From Hygrocybe punicea (taxonomy: Eukaryota; Basidiomycota; Agaricomycetes; Agaricales; Hygrophoraceae): a stretch of DNA of 64,000 nucleotides. This document shows, piece by piece, positions 46,608-58,498 of the stretch. The translations under genes and the position numbers were made by a program. Below the pieces are notes generated by a model. It did no database searches and was not told where the DNA came from. It saw nothing but the letters and a program-made list of their open reading frames with translations. How positions within the stretch are numbered: position 1 is the first letter of the stretch; each line of letters starts with the position of its first letter. Location of the stretch: NCBI GenBank assembly GCA_963556145.1, contig OY744471.1, positions 4,581,590 through 4,645,589 on the forward strand, in the 5' to 3' direction.

Positions 46608-47549
46608 TCAGTGGCCACACATCTAAGTCACAGCACTGCACAAATGATGTGCATTTGCACCAATCTTCAAGCAGGGTTGGAGGTGTGGTAAGTCCACTCC
46701 CAGGCCCACTAGCAGGTAAGTTTTCTTTTCCCCATCATCACCCTCAACCACAAGGTACAGTAATCAATGGCTCCTTGAAACACTTGACTTGAAATCAAAA
46801 TTTCTGGCCAAGTGCATCCATTGAACAACATTCTGAATAGACAGAAATATCTAGATGTATTCAAAGACTACAGATACCAATTTTCAAAGAAAACCATTCA
46901 TATTTGATTATTTTATGATCAAAATACTGGTGGTCATAATATTCTCTCCTACTCAAAAAGTTATTTTCTAATTTTATGGACACAACTGTCTAAATATATT
47001 TATTTGATGTACAGAAGTGAGAAGAATTATATTTGGCCTTAGGGAATGTGTGGAACCAATGATATAGATGTGTTTCATGGAGTAGTAGTATAGGTATGTG
47101 GTCAACAATGACAACTACATGGATGAAGATAACAACAGACAAGGACTGACTACTGCAGCAGCCACAACCATATGACCAAGACTGAGACCAATGGGCATGA
47201 GGATGAACACTTCCCCAACAGTGATCATGATGCTGAGGACAGTGGAGAATAGCAAGCAGGGTGCAGTACACCCACTCTCTAGCCCAAGTATGTTCTTTTT
47301 TCATCAAGTAGCATCCACCTACTAACTCTGCCTCCACAATTACCTCAAGAACATGGGTGCACTTCAAATGGCATCTCTCAAGGAGTGCAGTGTGGCAATG
47401 AAAGTGACAATGAAGGCCTGGACTGCTGGAATGCAATCATGGTGGCCACAACCACAACAACCACAACAGGCAATGGTGATGATGAAGATGATGAAGGCAA
47501 CAGGGTAACCAGGTGGCACCAGCATACCAATGCCACCACTGGTGCCATA
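46608..47549. repeat. Spacer with a B-like module
   Basis: A/T-rich to about 47100. 47255-47300 has a decayed B module (GCAGGGTGCAGTACACCC followed by AAGTATGTTCTTTTTT). CAACAA repeats occur at 47450-47490. No gene seen. Confidence 0.4.
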
Positions 47550-48311
47550 TAGGCTATCACACAGGTAGACCCATGGTACCCAAGAGCCTACCCACACTCA
47601 CCAAAACCCATAGCTGCCAACCTGTGGGTACTTTCTTAGTGGGTTTATTTTGGGTGGCATGCAGGTTACTACCTACAAGGTTTATTCAGTGGGTTTGCCT
47701 TTTCACCTCACATGGACTATGCCAACATCAATTGACATTGTGGCATTCACACATGAGGTGTTTGGTGGCCCTCCACCCCATTGCCAGCCCTGGCATGTCT
47801 TCATTGGCATCACTGTTGGCCTGGACAACAATATCGTCATCTTTGACACATCTTCATCATGTAGGAGATGTTGTCATCCTGGATGTGTCTTTATCATCTT
47901 AGATGTGCTCTTGACATCTGGGACACATTGTTGTTGTCTGGGATGAGTCATGTCCTCTTGGCCATCCCAGACACATCAACACATGTTCTTGATGCCTCTT
48001 TGGCATTCTGGTGGGTCACCATTGTCCCATACATTGGTTGTACTTGCATTTGCATTGTCAGTTTACTACCAGTCAGTAACATAGAATAAAAAAAGATTTT
48101 AAAGTGACACACCTAACACAGTGAGATGGAAGCACCACTCCCTGCTGCATTAACCCTCTCTATTCTCTTTCTCTGTTGTCATTGTGTACATGTTGCAGAC
48201 TACCCATACCTACAGTGCATGGGTACAGGTTTTGTATGGGACACAAAAGTGTGACCCATACCTGAAACCACCTGCACCCATGTGGGTTACCTGTACCTGT
48301 GTTATTCCCTA
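47550..48311. mobile_element. hAT-like non-autonomous element 3 (762 bp)
   Basis: The left end TAGGCTATCACACAGGTA resembles the reverse complement of the right end TACCTGTGTTATTCCCTA. Flanking octamers GTGCCATA (47542-47549) and GTGCCATC (48312-48319) agree at 7 of 8. Arms carry CCCATGGTACCC/TGGGTAC palindromes. A near-perfect A module lies at 47704-47760 (CACCTCACATG...CAATTG...CATGAGGTG). A decayed B module lies near 48125-48160. TGTCATCTTGG/ACATC repeats fill 47840-47980. Confidence 0.8.
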
Positions 48312-48384
48312 GTGCCATCAGGATTTCCCCCAAGTAAATCATGATGGCCACCTCCACATCAATTGACATGGCCAGCTAGGTACC

Positions 48385-48610
48385 ACAGCATGCAAATTAA
48401 GATTTGAGGATGATACAAATACATTACTAATACATTACAAATTTTGAATTGGAGAGTCTACAAATTCTTTAATGTTATGGGGTACTGAGATTACCATATG
48501 GAGTACTGGCATTACTCAATATGGTTAAAGGATTTGAAGATTCCCAAATTCAAAATTGTAATGTATTAGCAATGTATTTGTATGATGCTAAATCTTATTT
48601 TGCATGCTGT
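48385..48610. mobile_element. Small foldback MITE (226 bp)
   Basis: Arms ACAGCATGCAAA...GATACAAATACATTACTAAT and its inverted copy (TTAGCAATGTATTTGTATGA...GCATGCTGT) are separated by a short loop around 48480-48510. An A-module half lies just left of it (48352-48382). No coding sequence. Confidence 0.8.
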
Positions 48611-49030
48611 ATATGGGAAAGTAGCCCAGGCCCAGCCAGTCACAAAACTGTAGGCACATTCTCACCTATGATTTTGGCATGGCTTCATGCCAAAAATGGG
48701 TTAGGTTGCCTGAGACCCAGATGCATGCAAAGTGTCAGCTGCTCAGTGGTTACTCTAACCCTTGATCAATGATACACACCTCTCACTCTCACTATCCCAC
48801 ATTTCTGCCTCTTGTCTCTCACCATAGCCTACTCTCTTAGCCTCATTGTCACCCTCCTCTATACCTCTCCTTTGACCCCATCTTCTCCTCACCCCATTCA
48901 CCCACATCCTCCCACACCCTCCCCTTTAATTAGTTGATTCATTTGCATTGTTTAAATATCATAACCATTTATTGAACATTGGTGACATTTGTAAGCATTT
49001 ATTGTTTCACTAAAGGATTTTTTGAATCAA
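48611..49030. other. Spacer without recognisable genes
   Basis: A pyrimidine-rich block at 48775-48925 is followed by A/T-rich sequence. Nothing coding seen. Confidence 0.4.
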
Positions 49031-49546
49031 TACAGCATTTTTGGAAATCCTTGTCATGTGTGAAAAAAAAAATTAAATAATCCATAGAGTTGGGCAATTG
49101 CCTTGGTAGGATAGCACATCATGTGACTTTGAATTATTTTGCTTGAAAAGCCTACTGAGATGTAAATTGTAAATTCAATGGGAGATATATAAGACATTTG
49201 ACATGTAGTAAAATTAGAGTGACATCCATTGAATGGTTCTGTCAACTCAAATTATTATTTTTAGCTTTTTATGTAAGGAGGAGGTGGCTCCAAATTACAG
49301 CAGAAAACCACACCTCCTTGAATAAAGAACTAAAAATAGTAATTTGAGTTGACAGAAACATTCAATGGATGTCATTATAATTTTACTAAATGTCAAATGT
49401 CCTATATATCTCTCATTTAATTTACAATTTACATATCAGTAGTCTTTTCAAGCAAAATAATTGAAAGTCACATGATGTGCTACCCTACAACAATTGCCTA
49501 GATTTTTTTTCTTTCACATGGAAGGATTTCTGAAAACACCACAAGC
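49031..49546. mobile_element. Foldback MITE (about 515 bp)
   Basis: The left arm (49031-49275) and right arm (49310-49546) are inverted copies. Matching blocks include GAAATCCTT, GGCAATTG, CATGTGACTTT/AAAGTCACATG and TCAACTCAAATTATTATTTT. The loop centres on GGAGGAGGTGG/CCACACCTCC around 49275-49320. No coding sequence. Confidence 0.85.
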
Positions 49547-51249
49547 AAGGGTTCTGCTGACACAGTCGGCACTTCCTAGTAACAATATCAATCAATTATA
49601 AATTCAATTCAATTGAATCCCAGCAACTTAATTTTGATTTAGACAATTGCCAAACCATTTCTAGGAAATGCTACTGCAACTAGTGTTTTGAGGTCTGGTC
49701 CTGCTTACTGTAACAGTCTTTTGCAAATTTGACATGTATTTTACATATTTTAAGGGAAAAAAATAAGACATTGTTGTCCTTTTGTAGCAACTGCTAGAAT
49801 GAATGATCACAAAAATGACCTCTGTATAACTAATATTATAATAACCTATTGAAGTCCACAATACAGAAAAATGCAGTATGGGCCCTTGTAGCCCTTGAAA
49901 AATAGAACAAGTTTCTCCCTATAACCATGTCAATCCAGATATTGGTTGTAGAGATATTCATTGTACAAGTTGGAGTGATTCAAATGAATAATTCACCTAT
50001 AACTCTCTCTATATAAAAGAATTTAAAATGTAAATAGGGAGAAAGATACTCCTCTATAGGTAGACAAACCTCCTCTCTGAAACTATGTGAATTGGTGAAG
50101 TATTCCACCAGTTAACAATTTTAACCTGGGTCCTTGACTTTGAAATATTTATTTTTAAAATGTCATCATTTATGAAAATCACAATAATTAGTCATTTCTA
50201 GACCAGATAACAAAAATGATGGCAAGGACAACAATGCTGCCCATGCCATCAAACAATGACACCCCCACCCACATTGCAACCACCCACATAGAAACAACAA
50301 TGACAACAATGGAGAGCAAGGCTGGGAGGGTGGTTTGTCCACCTGCCAGCCCAAAACCTCATCCCTTTGGCATCTGCCCACCCATCTGGGGGCCCAAATC
50401 ATGACCACAACAATGTAAATGCCAACTGACTGGCCAATGGCAGGCAAGTAGTCACAACAGTGACAGGCAATGACAAGGGTGACAACAAGTATAGACAAAA
50501 ACCACAACAACAGTGACAGGGAATGAAGGAATGTTGGTGGGAAGTCCCTACCCTCATCTCTACCTTGTGAGCACATATGGACCATGTCAATTTACATGCG
50601 GTCATCATTCACCAGGTAGCTGGCATGGGCATCCACCATACCTGACAGATGAGGACCTTCCAGAGCCCATTAACAACCTCATGACATGCCTCATCATGTC
50701 AATTGACATGGATGTGTCATTTGCAAGGTTGAGGAGCTCCTCACAATGGTTGGTTGACCCTATGCCAGCTTGAGCTGCAGCTATGGCTACAGCTACACCA
50801 AAATGTCTGGCTATAGTAGTCATAGCTGCAGCTTGCCTAGCTGGCTGACCAGCTAGCCAAGCCACAGCAACACTTAGGGAAGAGCAAGGGTATGGCAAGG
50901 GTTATAAGTGTTTTATTTCATCTGATGTCTGAAAAACATTCCTATATCTTAACCCCTGAAATCCAACTTTTGCAAGGATCATTCTATATATCAGAAATGA
51001 GTTTCTACATGATGTAGCATATTAAAATTCAGTTATTTATTCTAAAAGAAGCAAACTTAATAAAAATGTTCCCTCATACTCCGAGTTTTTGCTTACTCTG
51101 TACCCTAGGGTATGTACTCTTCATACCCTTGGCTATAATATAGTAATTTAGACAGATTGGTTAGATTAAGCAATCACAGGTGCCTAGACAAAATGAAAGA
51201 CTACCTTTCAATGTATGATTTCTCTCTGTGATTGGAATCTTGAATTGTT
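49547..51249. repeat. Repeat spacer with A and B modules
   Basis: 49547-50160 is A/T-rich with no gene. 50215-50900 looks like the inside of a hAT-like element: ACAACAATG repeats, a B-like module at about 50320-50360 (GGAGGGTGGTTTGTCCACC), A modules at 50563-50617 and 50683-50735, and a CAGCTATGGCTACAGCT palindrome at 50766-50790. 50900-51249 is A/T-rich. I found no ends with a target duplication. Confidence 0.45.
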
Positions 51250-51254
51250 AATCT

Positions 51255-51647
51255 TGTTACTTTTCACCCCGATTTAACCCCCGCTTCCGACCCCGTTTCA
51301 GACTCTGCATCCCATAACGATGTCATAACCTGGGTCCAGAACATTATCGACGACAATCGAAGATGATATCCCAATCCATATGATTATCCTCATCGTCCGA
51401 TCACCGCCAATGAGTCCCCAATGTCACACATGCTCATACAGGCACTCAATAATACCGCACAGCATAACCACCGGATCAGCTGTCTGCTGACACCAGACCC
51501 ACAACATAGCCATTGGCCACCACATTGGCACCAGAAACCCAGACTCTCCCCTACTCTTTACCATTGTTTGTACTCACTCCTTATTTGAAACATCCTTGTT
51601 TGGTTTGTTGTTGCCAGAGTCCGCTATAAGAACAGCAATCCGTAACA
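51255..51647 (+). repeat. 5' LTR of the Gypsy element, internally deleted
   Basis: 393 bp, starting TGTTACTTTTCACCCC and ending CCGTAACA. It is nearly identical to the 3' LTR but lacks about 177 bp that lie between the GGCACC at about 60017 and the CTACC at 60195 there. Short GCACC/CTACC similarity flanks the deletion. Confidence 0.95.
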
Positions 51648-52190
51648 TAAGACTAACCTTCCTCTACTCCCTTGACATCAAACCAAGACATCCTGGAACC
51701 TCGACGATACCGAACTCCAGACTCAGACCGAGACGACAAGTATCATCTCACACCCGAAACGTCAGATTCTTCTGATGACGATTTCGTCGATTTCGTCGCA
51801 GCGCAGACCAACTTCCGATCCACGCCTTTCCCCTCATCATCATTTCCTACTCCAACAACTACTTCTTACAATCAAGCTCAACCACGAACAAGAATGTCAG
51901 GTGAAACATCTGGAGAAACTCACAAAACCCAAGACACCAATACCACTACATCACCTGTGGCCCCATCACCTCCAAAATCTCATATTGCTTCACTGGCTAA
52001 ATATGATGGAAACAAAGAAGGATTTAAGACATTCATCCGAGAAGCATTCATCTATATCTGTGCCAATGCGGCCGCTTTTGACTCAGAAGAAAAGCAGATC
52101 CTTTTTATCCTCTCGTATTTGCAAGGAGGACTCGCTGGACAATGGGCAGATGAGTACATTGACATTGCCCTGCAGCACTCCCCCATCAAC

Positions 52191-53581
52191 TAGTGATGCC
52201 GAAGTTCGGTTCGGAACCGATCCAAACCCGGTTTGAACCGCGAACCGAACCGCTGGTTAAGTTTGTGGTTCTGGCACTGACATGCGGTTCAAACCGCGTT
52301 CAAACGTGGTTCAAACCGCGAACCGTAATGTATAGTTACCTACATAGATACTCATTTACTTAATTTTTCACATTTTTTTCTATGCAGTCGCGTGAACTTA
52401 GGTCATGTGACCTTAAACATACTCGCGCGCAACTTCAAGTTCGACTCAACACTAACGTTACTCAACAACCACAGTGAGTAATGACTTTATTTCATATTTT
52501 ACTGACATTTTTTTACATAGAACAGCCCCACAGGGCCCACCTTGACCACATAAATAAGGCGCCCGCGGTCGACTTCACCCAACAACCTCCCTCGCGTTCC
52601 AACGCGAGTCGGAGTGAATCAATGGCAGCAGCGGCAGCAGCAGCAACGGCAGTGGCAACACCACCAATGCCACCACCCTGACAACGACGACAGCGATGAC
52701 GACGATGACGGCCAAATGATCCCCAGCGACAGCAACCGCAACAGCAGCAGCAGCAGCAGCAACAGCAACGCCGGCAGCAGCAGCAGAGCAACACCGGCGG
52801 CAGCAGCAACCTGCCGCCTCAAACACGGATGATCATGACCACTGCCGCCTACAACACCAACACCAACACGACGACGACGATGACGACGACGACAGGGAAG
52901 TTGAAGGCTGGTAGGGTGGTGCGCCCACCTACCAGCCCAGGTACGTACGCTAGCTTTAACCCGTCGACAACTTGCTAACCACACACCTCGCAAACCCGGG
53001 CTGACGCGTCAACAGATGCGCAGACATCGTTTGCGAGGAATTTGGCATGGCAACGATGAAGAAGGACGCGGAAAGGGCCAACAACGGCAACAACCACGCA
53101 CAAAAAAAACGCGGAAAGCGAGAGAACTGGCTGCGGAAAGCGAGAGAACTGGCTGGGAGAGTGGTGCACCCACCCCGGTCGCCAGGTAAGTCTTTTTTCG
53201 TTTGCTGTCAAATTTTCCCCACCACCGCAGACAGGCACGGTCCACGCCTTCGACCATCCCACCTCCATCCGCCCGCCAATGCACCGTACCGGGCCCGAAG
53301 ATGCCCCAGCCTGAAGCTACAACCACCCCACCTCCCATCCCACCTCCTGCTTCCCTCGTGAAACCCAGCGCCACATCAATTGATGTGCACCTGGTCTTCA
53401 CGAGGAGATTTGGAGGTTGGTTTGCGGTTCGAACCGCGTTCGAACGCAGACCGAACGCGTTGAAACCGTTTGACGCGGTTCCGGTTCCGGTTCGGCATTT
53501 GGCTGAACCGAACCAACGGTTTCGGTTCCGGTTTTCCAAAAAAGTCGAAAAACCAGACCGAACCGAACTTCGGCAACACTA
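52191..53581. mobile_element. hAT-like non-autonomous element 4 (1391 bp)
   Basis: TIRs TAGTGATGCCGAAGTTCGGT and the reverse complement of ACCGAACTTCGGCAACACTA. Flanking octamers CCATCAAC (52183-52190) and CCGTCAAC (53582-53589) agree at 7 of 8. Arms are CGGTTCG/CGAACCG runs. The interior holds CAG/CAA microsatellite (52617-52812), B hairpins at about 52911-52945 (GGGTGGTGCGCCCACC, then GTACGTACG) and 53154-53190 (GTGGTGCACCCACC, then GTAAGTCTTTTTT), and A modules at 52983-53036 and 53366-53406. Ends are related to element 1. No transposase. Confidence 0.93.
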
Positions 53582-54305
53582 CCGTCAACTTCGGAACCAT
53601 GGACAACTTCATTAAAGAATTCAAACGGCATTTTGAGAAACTGGACCAGAAGAAAGACACATTGACAAAGTTGAATGACTTACATCAGGGAAAAATGACA
53701 GCCGATGAATTTTGGATCGAGTTTGATACTCTCTGACGCATCGCTGGACTTGGTGAAATTTTGAATGAGAGTTATCTCATTCAGCTCATCGAATTGCATA
53801 TGAACAAGCCCTTGATCGATCAGATCTACACAGGCATGACTATTCCAACTACCATTGAAGAATGGCGAGATCAGACAGTCAAACTTGACCAGCAATGGCA
53901 ACGTCGCCAGGACCAGATACGGTCCATGAATACAATGACAACGAAAACATGATACAATCCTGTTACAACATCCACAACAACAACTCCTCACCCTCAAACA
54001 TCGACACCTCGTCCTCAGTTGGAGTCTGTACCAATGGACGTCGACACCCGATGGACCCAACCGAGACAGCAAACGTTTACATGTTTGACAGACAAACAAC
54101 GACAAGAGTACATGAAGAAAGGAATTTGTTTCAAATGCCAACAACCTGGACATATTTCGCGTAATTGTCCAGAGCAGCAAGGACGACAGCAGGTTCGTTC
54201 GATGCAAACGATACCGCAGACGACAAAAGAACAAGAAGATGATGGCAAAGACGCCCGAATTGCGGCATTGTTGGATGAATTGACGGCATTGAAGTTGAAG
54301 CAGGA

Positions 54306-54315
54306 GGGTTTTTAA
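54306..54315 (+). promoter_or_regulatory. Candidate -1 ribosomal frameshift site at gag/pol
   Basis: G_GGT_TTT in the Gag frame fits the X_XXY_YYZ slippery pattern and is followed directly by the Gag stop TAA. Pol continues in the -1 frame (TTA AAG AAG). A simple one-base T loss would look the same. Confidence 0.45.
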
Positions 54316-57300
54316 AGAAGCGACGTGAGGCGCAAGAGGCCACGATCGCATGACTTGAGAATGATGTACTCGTATGTAAACAATTCAACAACGTTTTCAC
54401 CAAACTCAAAGTCCTCTGCAATGACCTGAAACAAACAATGAAACCAGAGCCAAAAGAGGAAAGCAACATGTGGCAAGATACCCATGTTACAAACGACGAA
54501 GACAGAACGGTTCCCTCGAAAGAGAAAAGAAGAACAACGGTCGAATCAGAATTCAATGCAATGGAAATGATCGTTGCCATTCGTTCAACTACGATGGGTT
54601 ACGCCCTCGATCTATTACATGACTTTGATATCCATGAACAATGGATGGAAAAGATTTCACCAGGATTGGTCCTTTCACTCAATCGATGGCCAATCGATGA
54701 AGCAGTACAATGGCTGGTACACAACATGCCACAAGATTCACCACAAGAACCACGGACATTGGAACCAATACGAGCCGTGACACAAAAAGATTCTGAACTT
54801 CGTATGGCGTTGTTAGTCCATGGCTTCGTTTCTGTTACACAGGATGGACGACAATATCCCATGACGAGTTTGATAGATTGTGGTTGTACCAGCTGTGCCA
54901 TCGATATTGGCTACATCAAGGCACATAATATCCCAACAAAACCATACCTGAACCCATTCCATTCATATATGAGTGATGGAACACAGCCAAAGACAGGACA
55001 GATCACGGAATACTGCGAATTACAAATGCACCTCGGTGACCATCAAGAATTACTTCATTTCGCGGTAACGACATTGGCAAAAATGGATATCTTCCTTTGG
55101 TATGATTGGCTCAAGAAACATATCCCAGAAATTGATTGGGGCGAAAATGAGATCAAGTTCTCGCGATGTCTTTCTGGTTGTGGTAAGCCATCAACAATAC
55201 ATTCGACCGAATTCAATACTGTGGTTTGGGAATGACCTCTTTGGTTTGATCAAGTGATGGAAGAAACAATGGATCCGGTACACTTTTGTTCATTCATGAT
55301 GAAGTCGACAGAACTCGCAATAAAAGCACAAGAACAACAGAAGGCAAAGACATTTGAAGAGTTGGTACCGGAGACATACCATGAATATTGCAATGTTTTC
55401 AAACCATCCCATGAATATTGCGATGTTTTCGAACCATCCGGTTTTGATGAATTACCAGCACGAAAACCATGGGATCATGCTATCACCCTGAAACCAGATG
55501 CACCAGACCATCATGATTGCAAATTATATCCATTATCGCCAATCGAAAAACAAGATCTTGATAAATTCCTTGATGAAAATCTGAAGACAGGACGAATCTG
55601 ACCATCGAAATCACCTTATGCTTCTCCTTTTTTCTTTGTATCAAAAAAAGATGCCGCTGAACGACGACCAATACAAGATTATCGTTGGTTGAACTCATGG
55701 ACAGTTGATGACAAGTATCCATTACCACTGATCAACGATATCATCAATCAGTTAGCCGATGCCAAATACTTCACAAAACTTGATGTACGATGGGGATTCA
55801 ACAACGTCCATATCAAAGAAGGCAATGAACATAAAGCTGCCTTCTTGACACCAAAAAGCTTGTTTGAACCAACGGTCATGTTTTTTGGCCTGAAGAATTC
55901 ACCACCAACGTTTCAATGATTGATGAACCACGTTTTCTGTTATGAAATACGTGAAGGATGGTTGTTGGTCTACATGGATGACATCCTGATCTTCTCAAAA
56001 TCCCTTGAAGAAAATCAGAAACAAACAAAACAAGTACTAAAGATCTTCCGTGAAAATAATCTATTCCTAAAGCCGAAGAAATGCACGTTCGATAAAGAAA
56101 AAGTCGATTACCTCGGACTTATCGTCGGACATGGTCAGGTCCAAATGGACCCAATCAAAACCAATGCCATTACCGATTGGCCCGTTCCGACAAATCAAAC
56201 CGAACTACAACGATTTATTGGTTTTTTGAACTTCTATTGTCATTTTGTTGAAAACTTTTCACAGATCGCAAGTCCATTACACAAACTGACAGGAAAAGCA
56301 AAATGGGATTGGACGGAAGAACAACAAAACGCATTCGATCGTCTAAAGACTATCATAACGACTGACCCAATTCTCATTTTACCCGTCCCTGACAAAAGGT
56401 TTACCATCGAATGTGACGCATCAGATTACGCAATCGGTGCTATGTTGTCCCAAGAACAACCCGATGGTCTTTTCTGCCCTGTGGTGTATATGTCGACAAC
56501 AATGACAGCAGCTGAACGAAACTACCAAGTCTTCAACAAAGAATCACTCACAATCATACAAAGTTTCGAAGAGTGGCAACAATTCCTCCTCAGTGCAAAA
56601 GAACAAATTGACGTCTTCACCGATTATCGTAATTTGGAATATTATTGAAAACCACAAGATCTTACCTGACGACAGGCTCGTTGGATTGCATTCCTACAGG
56701 ATTATAACTTCCGTTTGTTATACCGCAAAGGCTCACAAAATAAGAAAGCCGATCTCCTTTCACGACGAGTTGATCATAAACCAAAAGAAATGGACAACAA
56801 AGGTATGATTGGTCTTCCTGATTCACTTTTTATTCCACCAGAACAATCAATTCGACAAATACTCCATGCATCCCCCACGTACAATAATATTATTTCCTTA
56901 CACCACGACAACCCCATCGCAGGCCATCCAGGTCGTGACAAAACAATCGAATTGATTTCACGAACAACAACATGGCCAACCATCCAGGAAGATGTTGAAT
57001 GATAGATCAATGGTTGTACCGAATGTCAACAAAACAAACCACGATGTGGAAAACAACTCGGACAACTCTTTCCTCATGAAGTACCGCCATACAATTGGCA
57101 TACAATTTCTGTTGACATGATTGGTCCCCTACCGGAATCACATGGCTTTGATGCCATTTTGGTTGTTGTCGACAAACAATCGAAACATCCCATCTTCATC
57201 ACCACGAACACGACATTGACATCGGAAGGATGGGCACAATTGTTCCGTGATCATGTTTTCAAATGCTTTGGCATGCCACGCTTCGTCATCTCGGATCGTG

Positions 57301-57854
57301 GTTCTGTTTTCATCTCACGCTTTATCACTGAATTATATTCGTTAATCGGTATCAAAGGATGACCCACAACAGCATATCATCCACGTGCTGATGGTCAAAC
57401 GGAACGGATGAATCAAGAACTCAAAAATTCCCTTCGCTTTTGCACCAATTATCGACAAGATGACTGGCATGAATGGCTCGCCCTTGCAGAGTTTGCTTTA
57501 GCCAATCATGAATCATCCGCAATTAAAACTTCCCCTTTCTTTGCTACACAGGGACAACATCCATGGACCGGTCTTGACCTCGATACACATACTCCCATCG
57601 CAAATGAAGCCGTCAGCGATTTCATTACACGAATGAAGACCATACAACAAAAAATCGGTGAAATCGCAGATGTCACAAGACAGACAATGAAGGATAAGTA
57701 CGACAATCATGTTAAAAATATCGTCTTTTCTCCTGGTGATAAAGTCTGGCTGAATGGAAAGAATTTAACTACAGACCGTCCAAGCAAGAAGCTCGACAAT
57801 CAAAAATTTGGCCGATTTACCATCCTTGACAAAATTGGTTCATCGTCATACAAA
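54312..57854 (+). pseudogene. Gypsy Pol: protease, RT, RNase H, integrase
   Basis: One frame runs the whole way without a frameshift. The protease motif is LIDCGCTSC at about 54878 (usual DSG has Cys for Ser). RT has FTKLDVRWGFNNVHI and YMDDILIFSK at about 55972. RNase H starts FTIECDASDYAIGAMLSQ at about 56400. Integrase has an HHCC zinc domain (H-H at 56880-56930; CTECQQNKPRC at 57017), then catalytic VDMIG, SDRGS and QTERMNQE. In-frame TGA codons at 54351, 55233, 55599, 55917, 56646, 56667, 57000 and 57360, plus TAG at 57003, interrupt it. Most fall where family members have Arg. The enzyme set would copy and integrate the element. This copy cannot, unless the TGAs are read through. Confidence 0.93.
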
Positions 57855-58498
57855 TAGGGCAGGTCAAGGGTATGCAATACCCCCAGGGGTTAAGAGTACG
57901 GGTACCACGGGTTAAGGGTACGAGTCCAGCCTCAGAATACCCGCAGTACCCACACGGGTATGGGCTGTATTTTTTTTGGGAGAAGAAACATCAAAAACTC
58001 AATTTTGGGGGTATTTTTCGCTATTTTTAAGGGATATAATGAGAATAATTGCTTGTAAAAATATGTAAAAATGCTCTCAACACTCCCCACAGTATTCTAA
58101 ACATTGTGTTCCTTTACACTAAAGGGATCCGACCAGTATTCCATCCACAATAATCATCAAAACCACCAAAAACAGGTAAAAATGGGGTATTTTGCATGTT
58201 TTTGAGGGATATAATGAGAATCATTGCTTGTAAAAATATGTAAAAATGCTCTCAACACTCTCAACACTATTCCGAACATTGTGTACCTTTACACTAAAGG
58301 GATCCGGCCAGTATTCCGTCCACAATAACCATAAAAACCACCAAAAACAGGTAAAAATGGAGTATTTTGCATGTTTCTTCCTGTACCCCTGCAAAACCCG
58401 TGCCATACCCGTACTTTTGGCCTCGGGTACGTACCCATCATGGGTACGGGTCCGAGTACAGCCCCAGAGCACTGCGGGTGTACCCCTGACCGGCCATA
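57855..58498. mobile_element. hAT-like non-autonomous element 5 (644 bp)
   Basis: The target duplication CATACAAA is exact at 57847-57854 and 58499-58506. The left end TAGGGCAGGTCAAGGGTA resembles the reverse complement of the right end TACCCCTGACCGGCCATA. Arms are CGGGTAC/GTACCCG runs. The interior is a tandem duplication of about 176 bp (58031-58206 and 58207-58375). It lacks A and B modules. It sits between SSSYK and LKLPKAWK of the integrase C-terminal region. Excision with one duplication keeps the Pol frame. Confidence 0.95.

Larger units (their letters stand above)
51672..54315 (+). pseudogene. Gypsy Gag, interrupted by hAT-like element 4
   Basis: The N-terminal part (51672-52190) includes KTFIREAFIYICANAAAFDS. 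It is split by the element at 52191-53581 and continues with FGTMDNFIKEFKRHFEKLD. The nucleocapsid CCHC knuckle is CFKCQQPGHISRNC at about 54127. TGA codons at 53734-53736 and 53950-53952 stand where CGA Arg is expected. The frame would begin near a TTG at 51672, suggesting a mutated ATG. The frame ends in TAA 54313-54315, immediately after GGGTTTT, and Pol is in the -1 frame. Confidence 0.85.

Noticed and set aside
52513..52832. Cys-rich or Gln-rich frames around 52.6-52.8 kb
   Set aside because: CAG/CAA microsatellite translated in different phases; no spaced Cys pattern of a real zinc protein.
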